Program-made: the position numbers and the translations under genes
NCBI GenBank assembly: GCA_003598085.1
Contig: QZKU01000128.1
Coordinates: 144,378-208,377 of the forward strand
Direction of reading: 5' to 3'
Length of the DNA: 64,000 nt
DNA from: Candidatus Abyssobacteria bacterium SURF_5
GTDB lineage: Bacteria; Abyssobacteria; SURF-5
The notes under the pieces: model-generated
Database searches by the model: none
Seen by the model: only the letters and a program-made list of their open reading frames with translations
Told to the model about the DNA's origin: nothing
Shown: one piece after another, positions 17,057 through 25,100 of the stretch
Position numbering within the stretch: position 1 is the first letter of the stretch
Layout: every line of letters starts with the position of its first letter

Positions 17057-18001
17057 CTATATCTTGTATAGCTTCTGCGCGGCCGCGCCGGTGACTATCT
17101 CGATCTCTTCTTTGCTGAAAGAATACTCCCCGCAATTGACAGCATCCTGAACGGCAGCAAGCCATCTCTTTGAGGCTAGGACGAGTTGCAGATACGGGTT
17201 ATCGGTCCCGTACATCACGCGATACGGCCCGATCTCATCGAGCGCGCACCTGAACATGTGATAGAACCTGTCCGGATGGTAGAGGAATTCTCTTTGCCAG
17301 CCGGAGATGTCGACATAGAGGTTCCATTTTGTTCCGGCGAGCGCGAGCGCTTCTTCCCACCAGCAATGGCCGACGTGCGCCATAACCATTTTGACTTCCG
17401 GGAAGTCGGCGGCGGCGCTGTCGACGAAAACGGGACGCGCGAACTTGGCTTTCATGGGCGCCGGCTGGGTGCCGGTATGAAAGAGTACCGGCACGTCGAG
17501 CTCGCGCGCTTTCTCATAGAGTGGATGACAGATGGGGTCATCGGGATAGAATCCGGTGGTGGGATGAAGCTTGAGTCCGCGGGCGCCCTGCTCAGTCACC
17601 CCGCGCTCGAGCTCTTTCGCGGCATCCTTGCGGCGCGGGTCGACCGCGACAAGATGGACGAAGCGTTTTGGATGTTTTGCGGCGATATCTCCGAAGATGC
17701 GATTCACATCGGAGATTGGCAGGCAATAGGGATCGCCTGAGCACGGCTCATCGTCGCCCATCGCATAATCGACCGTGGTGATGACGGAAACATTTACGCC
17801 GGCTTCGTCCATGTCCGCTATGCATAATTCACCCGTCGGATCGGTGAACTGTTCGTCGGCGCCTTTTACCAGTTCGTCGGGGTCGGCAAACTCTCCGCTG
17901 TATTTCGCGAGGCTTGCGGAGATTATGCGTCCGAGGCCTCGCTTGAATGCGGCCGGTCTCCACCGGTGATCATTCAAATGGACATGTGCATCAATGATCA
18001 T
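17057..18001 (-). CDS. Amidohydrolase-2 family metal-dependent hydrolase (copy 2)
   Basis: A 314-residue paralogue of the gene at 15944-16885. The same metal-site motifs are kept: DAHVHLND, VLFHTGTQ, MVMAHVGHCWW and YGTDNPYL. Both share an N-terminal block with FKRGLGRI/FMRGLGEV and a four-cysteine-poor loop, ending in short ...KLYKI or KLLKL tails. The pair probably arose by tandem duplication and may act on related substrates, or as a hetero-oligomer. Ribosome site GAGGAACG precedes ATG 18001. No transporter is linked, so the pathway is unknown. Confidence 0.82.
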   Translation of the reverse strand: MIIDAHVHLNDHRWRPAAFKRGLGRIISASLAKYSGEFADPDELVKGADEQFTDPTGELCIADMDEAGVNVSVITTVDYAMGDDEPCSGDPYCLPISDVNRIFGDIAAKHPKRFVHLVAVDPRRKDAAKELERGVTEQGARGLKLHPTTGFYPDDPICHPLYEKARELDVPVLFHTGTQPAPMKAKFARPVFVDSAAADFPEVKMVMAHVGHCWWEEALALAGTKWNLYVDISGWQREFLYHPDRFYHMFRCALDEIGPYRVMYGTDNPYLQLVLASKRWLAAVQDAVNCGEYSFSKEEIEIVTGAAAQKLYKI

Positions 18002-18078
18002 GACGTTCCTCCTCGATGTAGAAATGCCCCGCCATTATATGCCACGGAGAATTTCATGTCCAGAGGAAGGTGGGACTC

Positions 18079-18105
18079 GTCGGACCGGTCGGACAAGTCG
18101 GACAC
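18079..18105 (+). repeat. GTCSGAC tract 2 (9-bp period)
   Basis: Three GTCGGAC units start at 18079, 18088 and 18097 with spacers CG and AA. It sits between the end of the methyltransferase gene and the start of the amidohydrolase gene. Confidence 0.88.
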
Positions 18106-18130
18106 TTGAAAGAAGGTGGAGGCGCTGCTT

Positions 18131-18934
18131 TCATTTCTTGCGTGTCGCTATAAAGATGAGTTCGCCGGGATACGTGGAGCCGAGGGGGCTCTTGTCATAA
18201 TCGGCATAAACATTTTCGATGCGAAAACCCGAGAGCTCGAGCAGGTGCTCGACTTCAAACCTGAAGAAGTAGCGGGTGGAAAAGCGCTGGCTCAGGGTTT
18301 CGGTGCGGCCGTCGGGATAGGTGACGTCGTGGTTTAACTCGAGATCGAGAATTTGATTCAAGGCCCCGCCGGAGCTGACCGTGATGCGGCGCGTCACTCG
18401 GCTGCCGTCGGGCATGGTGAATTCGGGCTCTTCTTCCCGATGCGGCTCAGGACTGTCGATAAGATGAGCCAGTCGTCTGACGTCAGGATTAAACAGATCG
18501 AGGATCAATTTGCCATCCTCGGCGAGATGCTCGCGAACACTTGCGAGACAGGAACGCTGGTCGGCGACATTGAGGAGGTGCTGAAACGGGCGGAACGGCG
18601 TGGTGATCAGGCGGAATCTTTGGCCCAAATCGAAGGATCGCATATCCGCCTGCACGAGCCAAGCGCGCTCCTGCACCTCTTTCGACTCGCGAGCAAGTTT
18701 CTCGCGGCAGACCGCGAGCATCGAGGCGGAAATATCAAGCCCGACTGTTTCGATTCCCGCGCGCGCGGTGGGAATCAGAATTCGGCCGGTGCCGCAGCCG
18801 ATTTCGAGAACGGGTCCGCCCGATTCGCGAGCCATTTCCACGAAAAAAGAGATGTCGCGGCGCTTGCGATAAAGCTCGACGTGGTCGTAAAACCGGGCCA
18901 CAACTGAGTAGATATCTTGCGGGACAGATTTCAT
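18131..18934 (-). CDS. Class I SAM-dependent methyltransferase
   Basis: A 267-residue Rossmann methyltransferase. The SAM-binding motif I is VLEIGCGTGRILIPTARAG (~residues 41-59). Asp in VGLDIS binds the ribose, and ADMRSFDLGQRF is motif II. The C-terminal half includes a beta-rich insertion (MPDGSRVTRRITVSSGG) common to small-molecule methyltransferases of the type-11/25 group. Substrate unknown. It lies 17 bp after a GNAT gene, so the two probably form one transcript. Confidence 0.85.
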   Translation of the reverse strand: MKSVPQDIYSVVARFYDHVELYRKRRDISFFVEMARESGGPVLEIGCGTGRILIPTARAGIETVGLDISASMLAVCREKLARESKEVQERAWLVQADMRSFDLGQRFRLITTPFRPFQHLLNVADQRSCLASVREHLAEDGKLILDLFNPDVRRLAHLIDSPEPHREEEPEFTMPDGSRVTRRITVSSGGALNQILDLELNHDVTYPDGRTETLSQRFSTRYFFRFEVEHLLELSGFRIENVYADYDKSPLGSTYPGELIFIATRKK

Positions 18935-18951
18935 TTCTGATTGGAGGTTGG

Positions 18952-19455
18952 TCAGGAATCCGGAAACACGATTTCCAGTTCCAGTTCATCGCGGATCCTG
19001 ATTCCGTCCGCGCCGATGAGCGGGATCTCGGGCTTCAGCTTGCGGGCACGGTCAATCGCATTTGGGTAGACCGCGACCAGATGAAATCCGCGCTTCTGGT
19101 AGAAGCGCAAGGCGTTCGTGTTATCATTGGAGGTAACGAGCCAGAGGCGCCTGCATCCCGCTGAGACCGCCGCACCCTTTACGGCCTCGATCAACGCCGA
19201 TCCTATGCCTATTCCCTCGACGCCGCTTTCGAGGGTCACCATCTCGCACTCTTTATTTTTAATATGATAGGTTGCGAGGCTGACCCGCTGACCATTGATC
19301 GTCCCCACGTAACCCGGCAGGAGGACTACGTCATAAGTTCTGCCGCGGGAGATGATTCTGGTTGAGCCCCAGCTTTGCGAGACAAAAGAGATCAGCCACT
19401 CGCGATCGTCCTCATTCAGGCTTCTGATCTTGAACAATTCTTGGGCGCCGGGCAA
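18952..19455 (-). CDS. GNAT family N-acetyltransferase
   Basis: A 167-residue acetyltransferase. The acetyl-CoA loop is GIGIGSALIEAV, preceded by a beta strand EMVTLES, and the C-terminal signature NDNTNALRFYQKRGF is typical of amine N-acetyltransferases. Start is TTG 19455 with AAGGA seven bases upstream; no ATG is near. Substrate not evident. It is the first gene of a two-gene unit with the methyltransferase. Confidence 0.8.
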   Translation of the reverse strand: MPGAQELFKIRSLNEDDREWLISFVSQSWGSTRIISRGRTYDVVLLPGYVGTINGQRVSLATYHIKNKECEMVTLESGVEGIGIGSALIEAVKGAAVSAGCRRLWLVTSNDNTNALRFYQKRGFHLVAVYPNAIDRARKLKPEIPLIGADGIRIRDELELEIVFPDS

Positions 19456-19550
19456 AGGTCGGATCCTTCATGCAGGTGCGCGATTCCTTTTGCATGCAAT
19501 CTTAACAGATGAAAAGAAAAAAGCCAAACGGGGTGCGTAGTGGTGAGGCA

Positions 19551-19636
19551 GTCGGACGGGTCGGGCGGCGGACAAGTCAGACAGGTCCGACGAGTCCGAC
19601 CGGTAAGACAGTCGGAGGACTCCAACCGGTCCGACA
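19551..19636 (+). repeat. GTCSGAC tract 3 (degenerate, long)
   Basis: About nine units, mainly GTCGGAC on the left and GTCCGAC on the right, with occasional phase slips (for example 7 or 8 bp instead of 9) and point changes such as GTCAGAC and GTAAGAC. The longest and most decayed of the ten tracts. Confidence 0.85.
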
Positions 19637-19640
19637 ACTA

Positions 19641-19842
19641 TTCACATCCTGCCGCGCGCCCACTCCGGCGCAACAAAGCCCCGGTAGCACAGGCTTCCAG
19701 CCCGTGGCAGTTGGTTTTAAAAACACACAGGCCAGAGGGCGGCAGTGCCGCACCCGGCGCCACCGGGCCTGGGAGGCTCACTGAAATGCTGGTGGGCACT
19801 TTTTTCGGCCACCCTTACTGGACCAACCGTTTCATATCCTCC
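19641..19842 (+). repeat. Left composite repeat flanking the AMP nucleosidase gene
   Basis: Block B, 19641-19708, begins TTCACATCCT and ends with a palindromic CACAGGCTTCCAGCCCGTG core. Block A, 19771-19842, contains TGAAATGCTGGTGGG and GACCAA. Both recur as direct copies at 20773-20901, downstream of the gene, in the order A then B. A 45-bp block between them (19724-19768) recurs at 24919-24963 with a single mismatch. Confidence 0.85.
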
Positions 19843-19933
19843 TCTGAGCCTCAGCAGGTTGACGGCGGCATTTTGCTGCTGATATTATTCCGTCAAATAG
19901 GGGGAAAGCGCTTTAAGAGGAAGGCAGGCGGAA

Positions 19934-20734
19934 ATGGGAAAAAATTCACGTTCATCGGCGGAGGCATTGCGGGAGAAAATCGGCCGGGATTCGCTGGAGC
20001 GTTACACGAACAGTCCGGTCGCGGAATTTCAGCCGTTTATTTTGCTGACCAATTTTTCCCATTACATGACGCTTTTCAATGAGGCGTCCGGGAGAGCCAC
20101 ATGCCGGGGCTCGCTTATGGAGGTCTGTCACTGGCCGGAGGAGCAAATCTCGATCTTGAATTTCGGCGTGGGGTCTCCGATGGCTGCGCTGGTGATAGAC
20201 CTGCTGGCGTTTGTCGATCCGCTTGCGATCCTGATGCTCGGCATGTGCGGCGGATTGCGGAAGAAACACCGTCTCGGCGACTTCTTCAATACGGTGGCCG
20301 CGATAAGGGACGAAGGCACGTCGAATCATTACATGCCGCCAGGAGTACCCGCCCTTGCATCGTTTACGGTACAGAAGGCGGTTACAACGGAGGTGGAGGC
20401 GGCCAAGCGTTTTTATCATACGGGCGTGGTGCACACTACCAACTACCGCATGTGGGAATTCGATGACGACTTCAGGGCTGCACTCGAACGCGAAAAAGTC
20501 AGCGGGATCGAGATGGAGTGCGCGACACTGTTCTCGGCGGGGTTCAGCCGGAACCTGAACGTCGGCGCACTACTGCTTATTTCGGATCTGCCGCGGACAC
20601 GGCGCGGCATCAAGACGAAGGAATCCTCGAAGCGGGTGTTCAAGGAATATGCTCAGCCTCATCTCGAGATTGGAATAAACGTGATGCGGCGACTGCGCGA
20701 GATGGAGCGTGGCCTGCTGAAGAAACAGTGGTAG
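19934..20734 (+). CDS. amn: AMP nucleosidase (short, Bacteroidetes-like type)
   Basis: A 266-residue nucleoside phosphorylase-fold enzyme that splits AMP into adenine and ribose 5-phosphate. Family signatures: PFILLTNFSHYM near residue 40, ILNFGVGSPMAALVIDLL, LGMCGGLRKKHRLGDF, RDEGTSNHYMPP, VHTTNYRMWEFDD and GIEMECATLFSAGF (the purine-site Glu). It lacks the extra N-terminal domain of the E. coli enzyme and matches the ~260-residue type. It is flanked on both sides by direct copies of a composite repeat, so it may have arrived or been mobilised as a cassette. AGGAAGG precedes ATG 19934. Confidence 0.88.
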   Translation: MGKNSRSSAEALREKIGRDSLERYTNSPVAEFQPFILLTNFSHYMTLFNEASGRATCRGSLMEVCHWPEEQISILNFGVGSPMAALVIDLLAFVDPLAILMLGMCGGLRKKHRLGDFFNTVAAIRDEGTSNHYMPPGVPALASFTVQKAVTTEVEAAKRFYHTGVVHTTNYRMWEFDDDFRAALEREKVSGIEMECATLFSAGFSRNLNVGALLLISDLPRTRRGIKTKESSKRVFKEYAQPHLEIGINVMRRLREMERGLLKKQW

Positions 20735-20772
20735 AGGATCGCGCCATGCCGGTGAATCGTTGAAAAGCCGGT

Positions 20773-20901
20773 GGGAGGCTGGTTGAAATGCTGGTGGGAA
20801 TTGTTTTCGGGCCGCACTTTACCGGACCAAACCTTTCACATCCTCCCGTGCGCGCACTCCGGAGCAACAAGCTCCGGTAGCACAGGCTTCCAGCCTGTGG
20901 C
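20773..20901 (+). repeat. Right composite repeat flanking the AMP nucleosidase gene
   Basis: Block A (20773-20846) and block B (20835-20901) overlap and are direct copies of 19771-19842 and 19641-19708, differing at roughly one base in eight. The B core CACAGGCTTCCAGCCTGTG is a near-perfect palindrome preceded by CTCCGGTAG. Confidence 0.85.
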
Positions 20902-21025
20902 TGTAGCTTTCAAAAAACACCCGGGCCGGGCGAACGACTGAGAGCGGTGAGCATCGAGTTTTCGCTCAAACGCACTTGAAAAAATCACACAGTAAAAAAG
21001 CCAACCAAACGAAGGAAAGGATAAC

Positions 21026-21775
21026 ATGGATCTTTACCTGAAGAATAAGGTGGCGCTGGTGACGGGAGCGGGATCGGGTATCGGGCGGAACACGGCCTTG
21101 TTTCTGGCTGAGGAAGGAGCGAAAGTCTGTTGTGCGGACCTCTTCGAGGAGAAGGTCGCGGAAACGGTCAAGATGATCCGCGATCAGGGCGGCGAGGCGA
21201 TGCCTGCGGTCTGCGATGTCCGCGAGTATCGGCAGGTCACCCGGATGCTCAGGGCAACTCTTAATGCATACGCGCAGGTGGACATGCTGATTAATAGTGC
21301 CGGCGTGGCCGCCGGCGGACTGTTTGCCGATACCGAACCCGAGGAGTGGGCGAGCGAAATCAATATCAATCTTATTGGGACCATGAATTGTTGCAGAGCC
21401 GTAATCGACCACATGATCCCGCGCGGATACGGCAAGATCGTCAATCTTGCCTCCGACGCCGGCCGCGTCGGCGAGAAACGGATGACCGTTTACGGGGCGG
21501 CCAAGGGCGGAGTCATCGGCTTCACGAAATGCCTGGCGGTCGAAATGGCGCGCTTCAAGATCAATGTCAACGCCGTCGCTCCGGGCGTGGTTCGCAGTCC
21601 GATGACCTCGTACCTGACTGATGAAATGGCAAAGGAGTGGGCGCGCTACTATCCGCTGCGGCGGCTGGGCGAGACTGAGGATATCGCAAACATGATTGTC
21701 TTCCTTTGCTCCGACCGGACCAACTGGATGACCGGCCAAATCGTCAGCGTCGACGGCGGGTTCTCGCGAGTGTAA
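21026..21775 (+). CDS. Short-chain dehydrogenase/reductase
   Basis: A 249-residue classical SDR. The cofactor motif is TGAGSGIG (residues 14-21), with acidic Asp in CCADLFEE suggesting NAD(H) preference. NSAG, the catalytic Ser in VNLASDAG, and the YGAAK pair (Tyr, Lys) complete the active site. C-terminal GQIVSVDGGF is the FabG-like ending. Substrate unknown. AAAGGA precedes ATG 21026. It is followed 71 bp later by an amidohydrolase and a cupin on the same strand, a set consistent with catabolism of a cyclic or hydroxylated compound. Confidence 0.87.
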   Translation: MDLYLKNKVALVTGAGSGIGRNTALFLAEEGAKVCCADLFEEKVAETVKMIRDQGGEAMPAVCDVREYRQVTRMLRATLNAYAQVDMLINSAGVAAGGLFADTEPEEWASEININLIGTMNCCRAVIDHMIPRGYGKIVNLASDAGRVGEKRMTVYGAAKGGVIGFTKCLAVEMARFKINVNAVAPGVVRSPMTSYLTDEMAKEWARYYPLRRLGETEDIANMIVFLCSDRTNWMTGQIVSVDGGFSRV

Positions 21776-21846
21776 GCGGGAAGAGATCTGTTCAGTCTGA
21801 AAGAAGCAGGCAAGGCAAGCAAGGGCCATTTTTTTGGGAGGACCGC

Positions 21847-22725
21847 ATGATAAAAGCCATAGATGTCCACGCGCATCCATCGACGCGCGCCGCCGCCAGG
21901 AGCATGCTGAAGTACCAGAAGGCTCTTCTCCAGTATTACCAGAAGCGTGAGCTGACGGACGAGGAGGTATTGTCGGTCTCCAAATCCGAAGCTGAGATGG
22001 CGCAGGATTTTATTGATGCAGGCGTCAAAGGAATCATCGTTGCGTGGGACGCCGAGACCAATACCGGTCAGCCGGCGACGAGCAACGACTATATTGCAAA
22101 GCTCACAAGCGATTATCCCGACGCCTTCATCGGCGGCTACGCCTGCGTTGATCCGTGGAAAGGCGAGATGGCCATTCAGGAGGCCGAACGCGCGATCAGG
22201 AAGCTCGGGCTGATGGGCGTCAAGTTCCAGCAGACGGCGCAGGGTTTCTATCCGAACGACCGCCGCTTTTATCCGTTGTGGGAGAAGTGCGTGGAACTGA
22301 AGGCGCCGGTCATGTTCCATACGGGCACAACCGGGCTTGGCGCGGGCATGCCCGGCGGCATGGGAATTCATCTCAAGTACACGCGCCCGATCCCGCACAT
22401 TGATGATGTGGCGGCCGATTTTCCGGAGTTGCTCATCATCGCGTGTCATCCGTCATGGCCGTGGCAGGACGAGATGATTGCGGTGCTCATTCACAAGGCA
22501 AACGTGGTAATGGAACTATCCGGCTGGTCCCCCAAGTATTTTTCGCCGGCGCTCAAGAAGGAACTGCACAGCCGCCTGCAGGACCGAGCGATGTTTGGGT
22601 CGGATTATCCGATGATCCCGCACCAGAAGCTGTTTGATGCATACGCCGCCGAGGGCTATAAGGATGAGATTCTGGAAAAGATATTTTTGAAGAACGCGCA
22701 GCGGATATTGGGAATTAAAATCTAG
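21847..22725 (+). CDS. Amidohydrolase-2 family metal-dependent hydrolase (copy 3)
   Basis: A 292-residue TIM-barrel hydrolase, a distant relative of the pair at 15.9-18.0 kb. Metal-site motifs are DVHAHPST (His-X-His), VMFHTGTTG, IIACHPSWPW and MFGSDYPM (Asp). A GGMGIHLKYTRPIPHIDDVAADFPEL block matches decarboxylase-like members of the group. ATG 21847 has GGGAGG at the right spacing; the frame is open further upstream but without a good start. It lies after an SDR gene and before a cupin gene with a GTCSGAC tract between. Confidence 0.83.
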   Translation: MIKAIDVHAHPSTRAAARSMLKYQKALLQYYQKRELTDEEVLSVSKSEAEMAQDFIDAGVKGIIVAWDAETNTGQPATSNDYIAKLTSDYPDAFIGGYACVDPWKGEMAIQEAERAIRKLGLMGVKFQQTAQGFYPNDRRFYPLWEKCVELKAPVMFHTGTTGLGAGMPGGMGIHLKYTRPIPHIDDVAADFPELLIIACHPSWPWQDEMIAVLIHKANVVMELSGWSPKYFSPALKKELHSRLQDRAMFGSDYPMIPHQKLFDAYAAEGYKDEILEKIFLKNAQRILGIKI

Positions 22726-22730
22726 AAGTT

Positions 22731-22783
22731 GTCGGACAGGTCGGACCCCGTCAGACAGGTCGGACGAGTCGGACGAGTCCGAC
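22731..22783 (+). repeat. GTCSGAC tract 4 (9-bp period)
   Basis: Six heptamers from 22731 to 22783 (GTCGGAC x2, GTCAGAC, GTCGGAC x2, GTCCGAC), spaced by two bases with one 10-bp step. It fills the gap between the amidohydrolase stop and the cupin start. Confidence 0.9.
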
Positions 22784-22805
22784 CGCCGATACGGGAGAAC
22801 ACGCC

Positions 22806-23078
22806 ATGGACGAAATTGAAATCAAGAAGCTCTCGAAGGACGACCTCGAGAAAATGGGGGTGTCGACGTGGCCGATTTGGGAGAAAGAAGCCTCGACCTT
22901 CGATTGGCACTATGACGAGACCGAGCAATGCTATATTCTTGAAGGCCGGGTGCGGGTGGAGCCGAAAGATGGAAAGCCGGCGGAATTCGGGCCGGGCGAT
23001 TTTGTAACTTTTCCGGAGGGCATGGACTGCGTCTGGAAAATTTCAAAGGACGTGAGGAAACATTACAGGTTCCTCTAG
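22806..23078 (+). CDS. Small cupin-domain protein (DUF861/EutQ-like)
   Basis: A 90-residue single cupin. The barrel motif HYDETEQCYILEGRVRV carries His and two Glu of the metal site, and the second motif is FGPGDFVTFPEGMDCVW. The start of the barrel, VSTWPIWEKEASTFDWHY, resembles DUF861 cupins related to (S)-ureidoglycine aminohydrolase and EutQ. Function not determined; position after SDR and amidohydrolase genes suggests the same pathway. GGGAGA precedes ATG 22806. Confidence 0.8.
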   Translation: MDEIEIKKLSKDDLEKMGVSTWPIWEKEASTFDWHYDETEQCYILEGRVRVEPKDGKPAEFGPGDFVTFPEGMDCVWKISKDVRKHYRFL

Positions 23079-23255
23079 GGATCATGGTTTGATGCCTTTG
23101 GCTCTGTGGAATGTGCATGCCGAAGCCGGCCGGCTTCGCTCCTTCTAAAGCCATGGCTTAATTCTCTTTTTTTGCCACTGTAAGCTCCTGGGTGCATAGT
23201 ATAGAAGAGGAAAAGTGAACAGTCCTTCTGGGGTTTTTGAGAGGGAGTGACATAC

Positions 23256-23567
23256 ATGGAACAGAAACATGAAGAACAGAAAATAAAGGAAGAAAAGAAA
23301 GAATACGAGCAAAAACTAGAGGAAAAAATCGAGGACATCGAGCACGAGATAAAGGAAGTCGAGGCGAAGACCGAGCACGAGAAGGGGCAACGGAAGCAGG
23401 AACTGCATCGTTTGCTCGATGATCTCAAGGTGAAACGGGAGCAGGCGAATAAGAGATTAAGCGAAGTAAGATCCGCCAGTGCGGACACCTGGAAGAACGT
23501 GAAAACGCGGATGGATGCCACTTTGGACGATCTGAAGAAATTCGGGCGGAAGGTGTTCCATAAGTAG
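23256..23567 (+). CDS. Cytoplasmic coiled-coil protein, apolipoprotein-like
   Basis: A 103-residue, highly charged helical protein (Glu/Lys-rich), predicted coiled coil over residues ~1-70. The C-terminal part (SADTWKNVKTRMDATLDDL) matches the end of the exported protein at 23740-24243, so the two are probably paralogues. No signal peptide. ATG 23256 has GAGGGAG eight bases upstream; a GTG at 23247 would overlap that site. Function unknown. A strong terminator follows. Confidence 0.7.
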   Translation: MEQKHEEQKIKEEKKEYEQKLEEKIEDIEHEIKEVEAKTEHEKGQRKQELHRLLDDLKVKREQANKRLSEVRSASADTWKNVKTRMDATLDDLKKFGRKVFHK

Positions 23568-23584
23568 AGCTCGGGTGCAATGCA

Positions 23585-23620
23585 GCGGGAGGCGGCTGTG
23601 CCGGCGGCCTCCCGCTCTTT
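23585..23620 (+). terminator. Rho-independent terminator
   Basis: GCGGGAGGC (23585-23593) pairs perfectly with GCCTCCCGC (23607-23615) across a 13-nt loop, followed by TCTTT. It lies 17 bp after the coiled-coil gene and separates it from its exported paralogue. Confidence 0.65.
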
Positions 23621-23739
23621 CCATGTGAGAAGCACGCGCGAAGTAATAGCTTGACGGAAGCTAAGGGTCATCAATAGAATTGTCAGAACTGGTTTCGTGC
23701 GAGCAGTGGAGAAACATGTCCTTGAGTGGGAGGAAGAAG

Positions 23740-24243
23740 ATGCGATACCTGTTTTTGAGTATTCTCATATTTCTTTTCATTGCCGGAGCGGCGGGTATAG
23801 TCGTCGCTGAGGATCAGGATACGGCGGCATCGGCCGGATCGGCCGAGGAGGTTTCCCCCGAAAATGCAGAAGAAGAAACCGTTCCGCCCGAAGTGTCGGC
23901 CGAAGAGGTGAGGCGGAAGACACAAGAGGCGTATGAGGCTGCAAGGCGGTACATGATCCAGCGGATGGAAGAGTACGAGAAAACGTTGAATGTGCGGCTG
24001 GATGAGTTGAATCGGGAACTGGACGAGCTCCAGCGAAGGGCGGAAAAGGAAAAGCCCGAGGTAGAAGCGAAAGTCGAAGAGCAAATACAGGAGCTGGAGC
24101 AGCGCAAAGAGGTACTTGAAAAAAGACTTGACGAGGTTGAAAAAGAGGGCTCGGACACCCTGAAGCAGATGCGGAAACAACTGGCTACCGCACTCGAGGA
24201 CCTCGAGCAGTTTATAAGAGAAGTACTTCCGCCGGGGGAGTGA
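23740..24243 (+). CDS. Exported coiled-coil protein
   Basis: A 167-residue protein. ATG 23740 has GGGAGGAAG six bases upstream; earlier in-frame starts would add an unlikely leader. A signal peptide (MRYLFLSILIFLFIAGAAGIVVA) is followed by an acidic, Ala/Glu/Pro-rich linker and a long Glu/Arg/Lys-rich coiled coil. The C-terminal GSDTLKQMRKQLATALEDL matches the cytoplasmic protein encoded just upstream. Probably periplasmic; function unknown. A GTCSGAC tract begins three bases after the stop. Confidence 0.7.
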   Translation: MRYLFLSILIFLFIAGAAGIVVAEDQDTAASAGSAEEVSPENAEEETVPPEVSAEEVRRKTQEAYEAARRYMIQRMEEYEKTLNVRLDELNRELDELQRRAEKEKPEVEAKVEEQIQELEQRKEVLEKRLDEVEKEGSDTLKQMRKQLATALEDLEQFIREVLPPGE

Positions 24244-24245
24244 TG

Positions 24246-24298
24246 GTCGGAAAGAATCGGACGGGTCAGACGGGTCGGACAGGTCCGACTGGTCGGAC
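24246..24298 (+). repeat. GTCSGAC tract 5 (9-bp period)
   Basis: Six units from GTCGGAA at 24246 to GTCGGAC at 24292-24298, including GTCAGAC, GTCGGAC and GTCCGAC, at 9-bp steps in the second half. It starts immediately after the TGA of the exported coiled-coil gene. Confidence 0.88.
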
Positions 24299-24341
24299 TC
24301 CTCCAAGTGCCTGCCACCGATCAGAAAGTGGACCTGGAATA

Positions 24342-24785
24342 ATGCGATACAGCGAGGGCGCCATTGGGCGGATATTTGTGCTGAGGCTCGAGCACGGCGA
24401 TAAAATGCCGGCGGCCATTGAGCAATTTGCGCTGGAAGAGAAAGTCAGCCGGGGCCTGTGCATTATGGTGGGCGGAATCGACACCGGCGGGAAGATTGTG
24501 GTCGGTCCGAGGGAGCGGGAGAGGATGCCCGTTGAACCGTTGTTTCACATGCTCGAAGGGGTTCACGAAATATGCGCGGTCGGCACCATATTCCCCGACG
24601 GTGAAGGCAGGCCGCGTCTGCACATGCATGCAGCGCTCGGACGGGAGGGCCAGACGCGGACCGGGTGCATCCGCCCCGGGATTGAGGTTTGGAAGCTGGG
24701 GGAAATCATCCTGCTCGAAATCAAGAATAACTCGGCCGTTCGGCGCCGTGACCCTGAGACAGGTTTCGATGTAGTGGATCCGTAA
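24342..24785 (+). CDS. DUF296/PCC-domain protein
   Basis: A 147-residue protein made almost wholly of one PPC (DUF296) domain: FVLRLEHGDKMPAAIEQFA near the N-terminus, GLCIMVGGIDTG, the VGPRERERMPVEP strand, and the HMHAALGREGQTRTG segment with conserved histidines. Plant relatives carry AT-hooks, whereas bacterial single-domain forms are trimeric proteins of unknown role, some with a metal bound by the His cluster. No AT-hook is present here. The start is ATG 24342 with CTGGA upstream. Confidence 0.82.
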   Translation: MRYSEGAIGRIFVLRLEHGDKMPAAIEQFALEEKVSRGLCIMVGGIDTGGKIVVGPRERERMPVEPLFHMLEGVHEICAVGTIFPDGEGRPRLHMHAALGREGQTRTGCIRPGIEVWKLGEIILLEIKNNSAVRRRDPETGFDVVDP

Positions 24786-24918
24786 AGGCTGTCTGCGGTA
24801 TGATACGGAAAGCCATCCCTTTTATCTTTTAGGCGCCGTGACTGTCTGGGCGGGTTTTTCACTGCCTAGCCGGTGTCGGCTTCACTCGTAGTTGGTTTTG
24901 TTTTCAAAAGAAGAAAAG

Positions 24919-25053
24919 CACACAGGCCAGAGGGCGGCAGTGCCGCACCCGGCGCTACCGGGCTGAGTGGCGCTGATTCAGCAAGGGGGAGGAACTTGAA
25001 CAACCCCTGCCAAGGATTGCAATTTTTAAAAAAACACAGCCGAGACGCCTGTG
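24919..25053 (+). repeat. Composite intergenic repeat
   Basis: 24919-24963 repeats 19724-19768 (one mismatch in 45). 24974-25030, containing GCAAGGGG, AACTTGAACA and CCCCTG, matches 31983-32036. CGAGACGCCTGTG at 25041-25053 recurs at 31951-31963. The mosaic suggests several short modules that move or recombine separately. Confidence 0.8.
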
Positions 25054-25100
25054 CCGCAGCCGGCACTACCGGAACACGGACAGCCGAGACGGCGGCTGCC

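Larger units (their letters stand above)
19456..19933. other. 478-bp intergenic region filled with repeats
   Basis: No credible gene. It contains a GTCSGAC tract (19551-19636), a direct-repeat block shared with the other side of the AMP nucleosidase gene (19641-19708 and 19771-19842), and a 45-bp block (19724-19768) shared with 24919-24963. The reading frames through it encode only low-complexity repeats. Confidence 0.8.

Noticed and set aside
20966..21880. 304-residue minus-strand open frame
   Set aside because: Antisense to the SDR gene and its upstream repeat; no domain seen.
23100..23160. Palindromes CGAAGCCGGCCGGCTTCG and AAGCCATGGCTT as terminators
   Set aside because: They are self-complementary but lack a loop and a good U tract, so termination is not supported.
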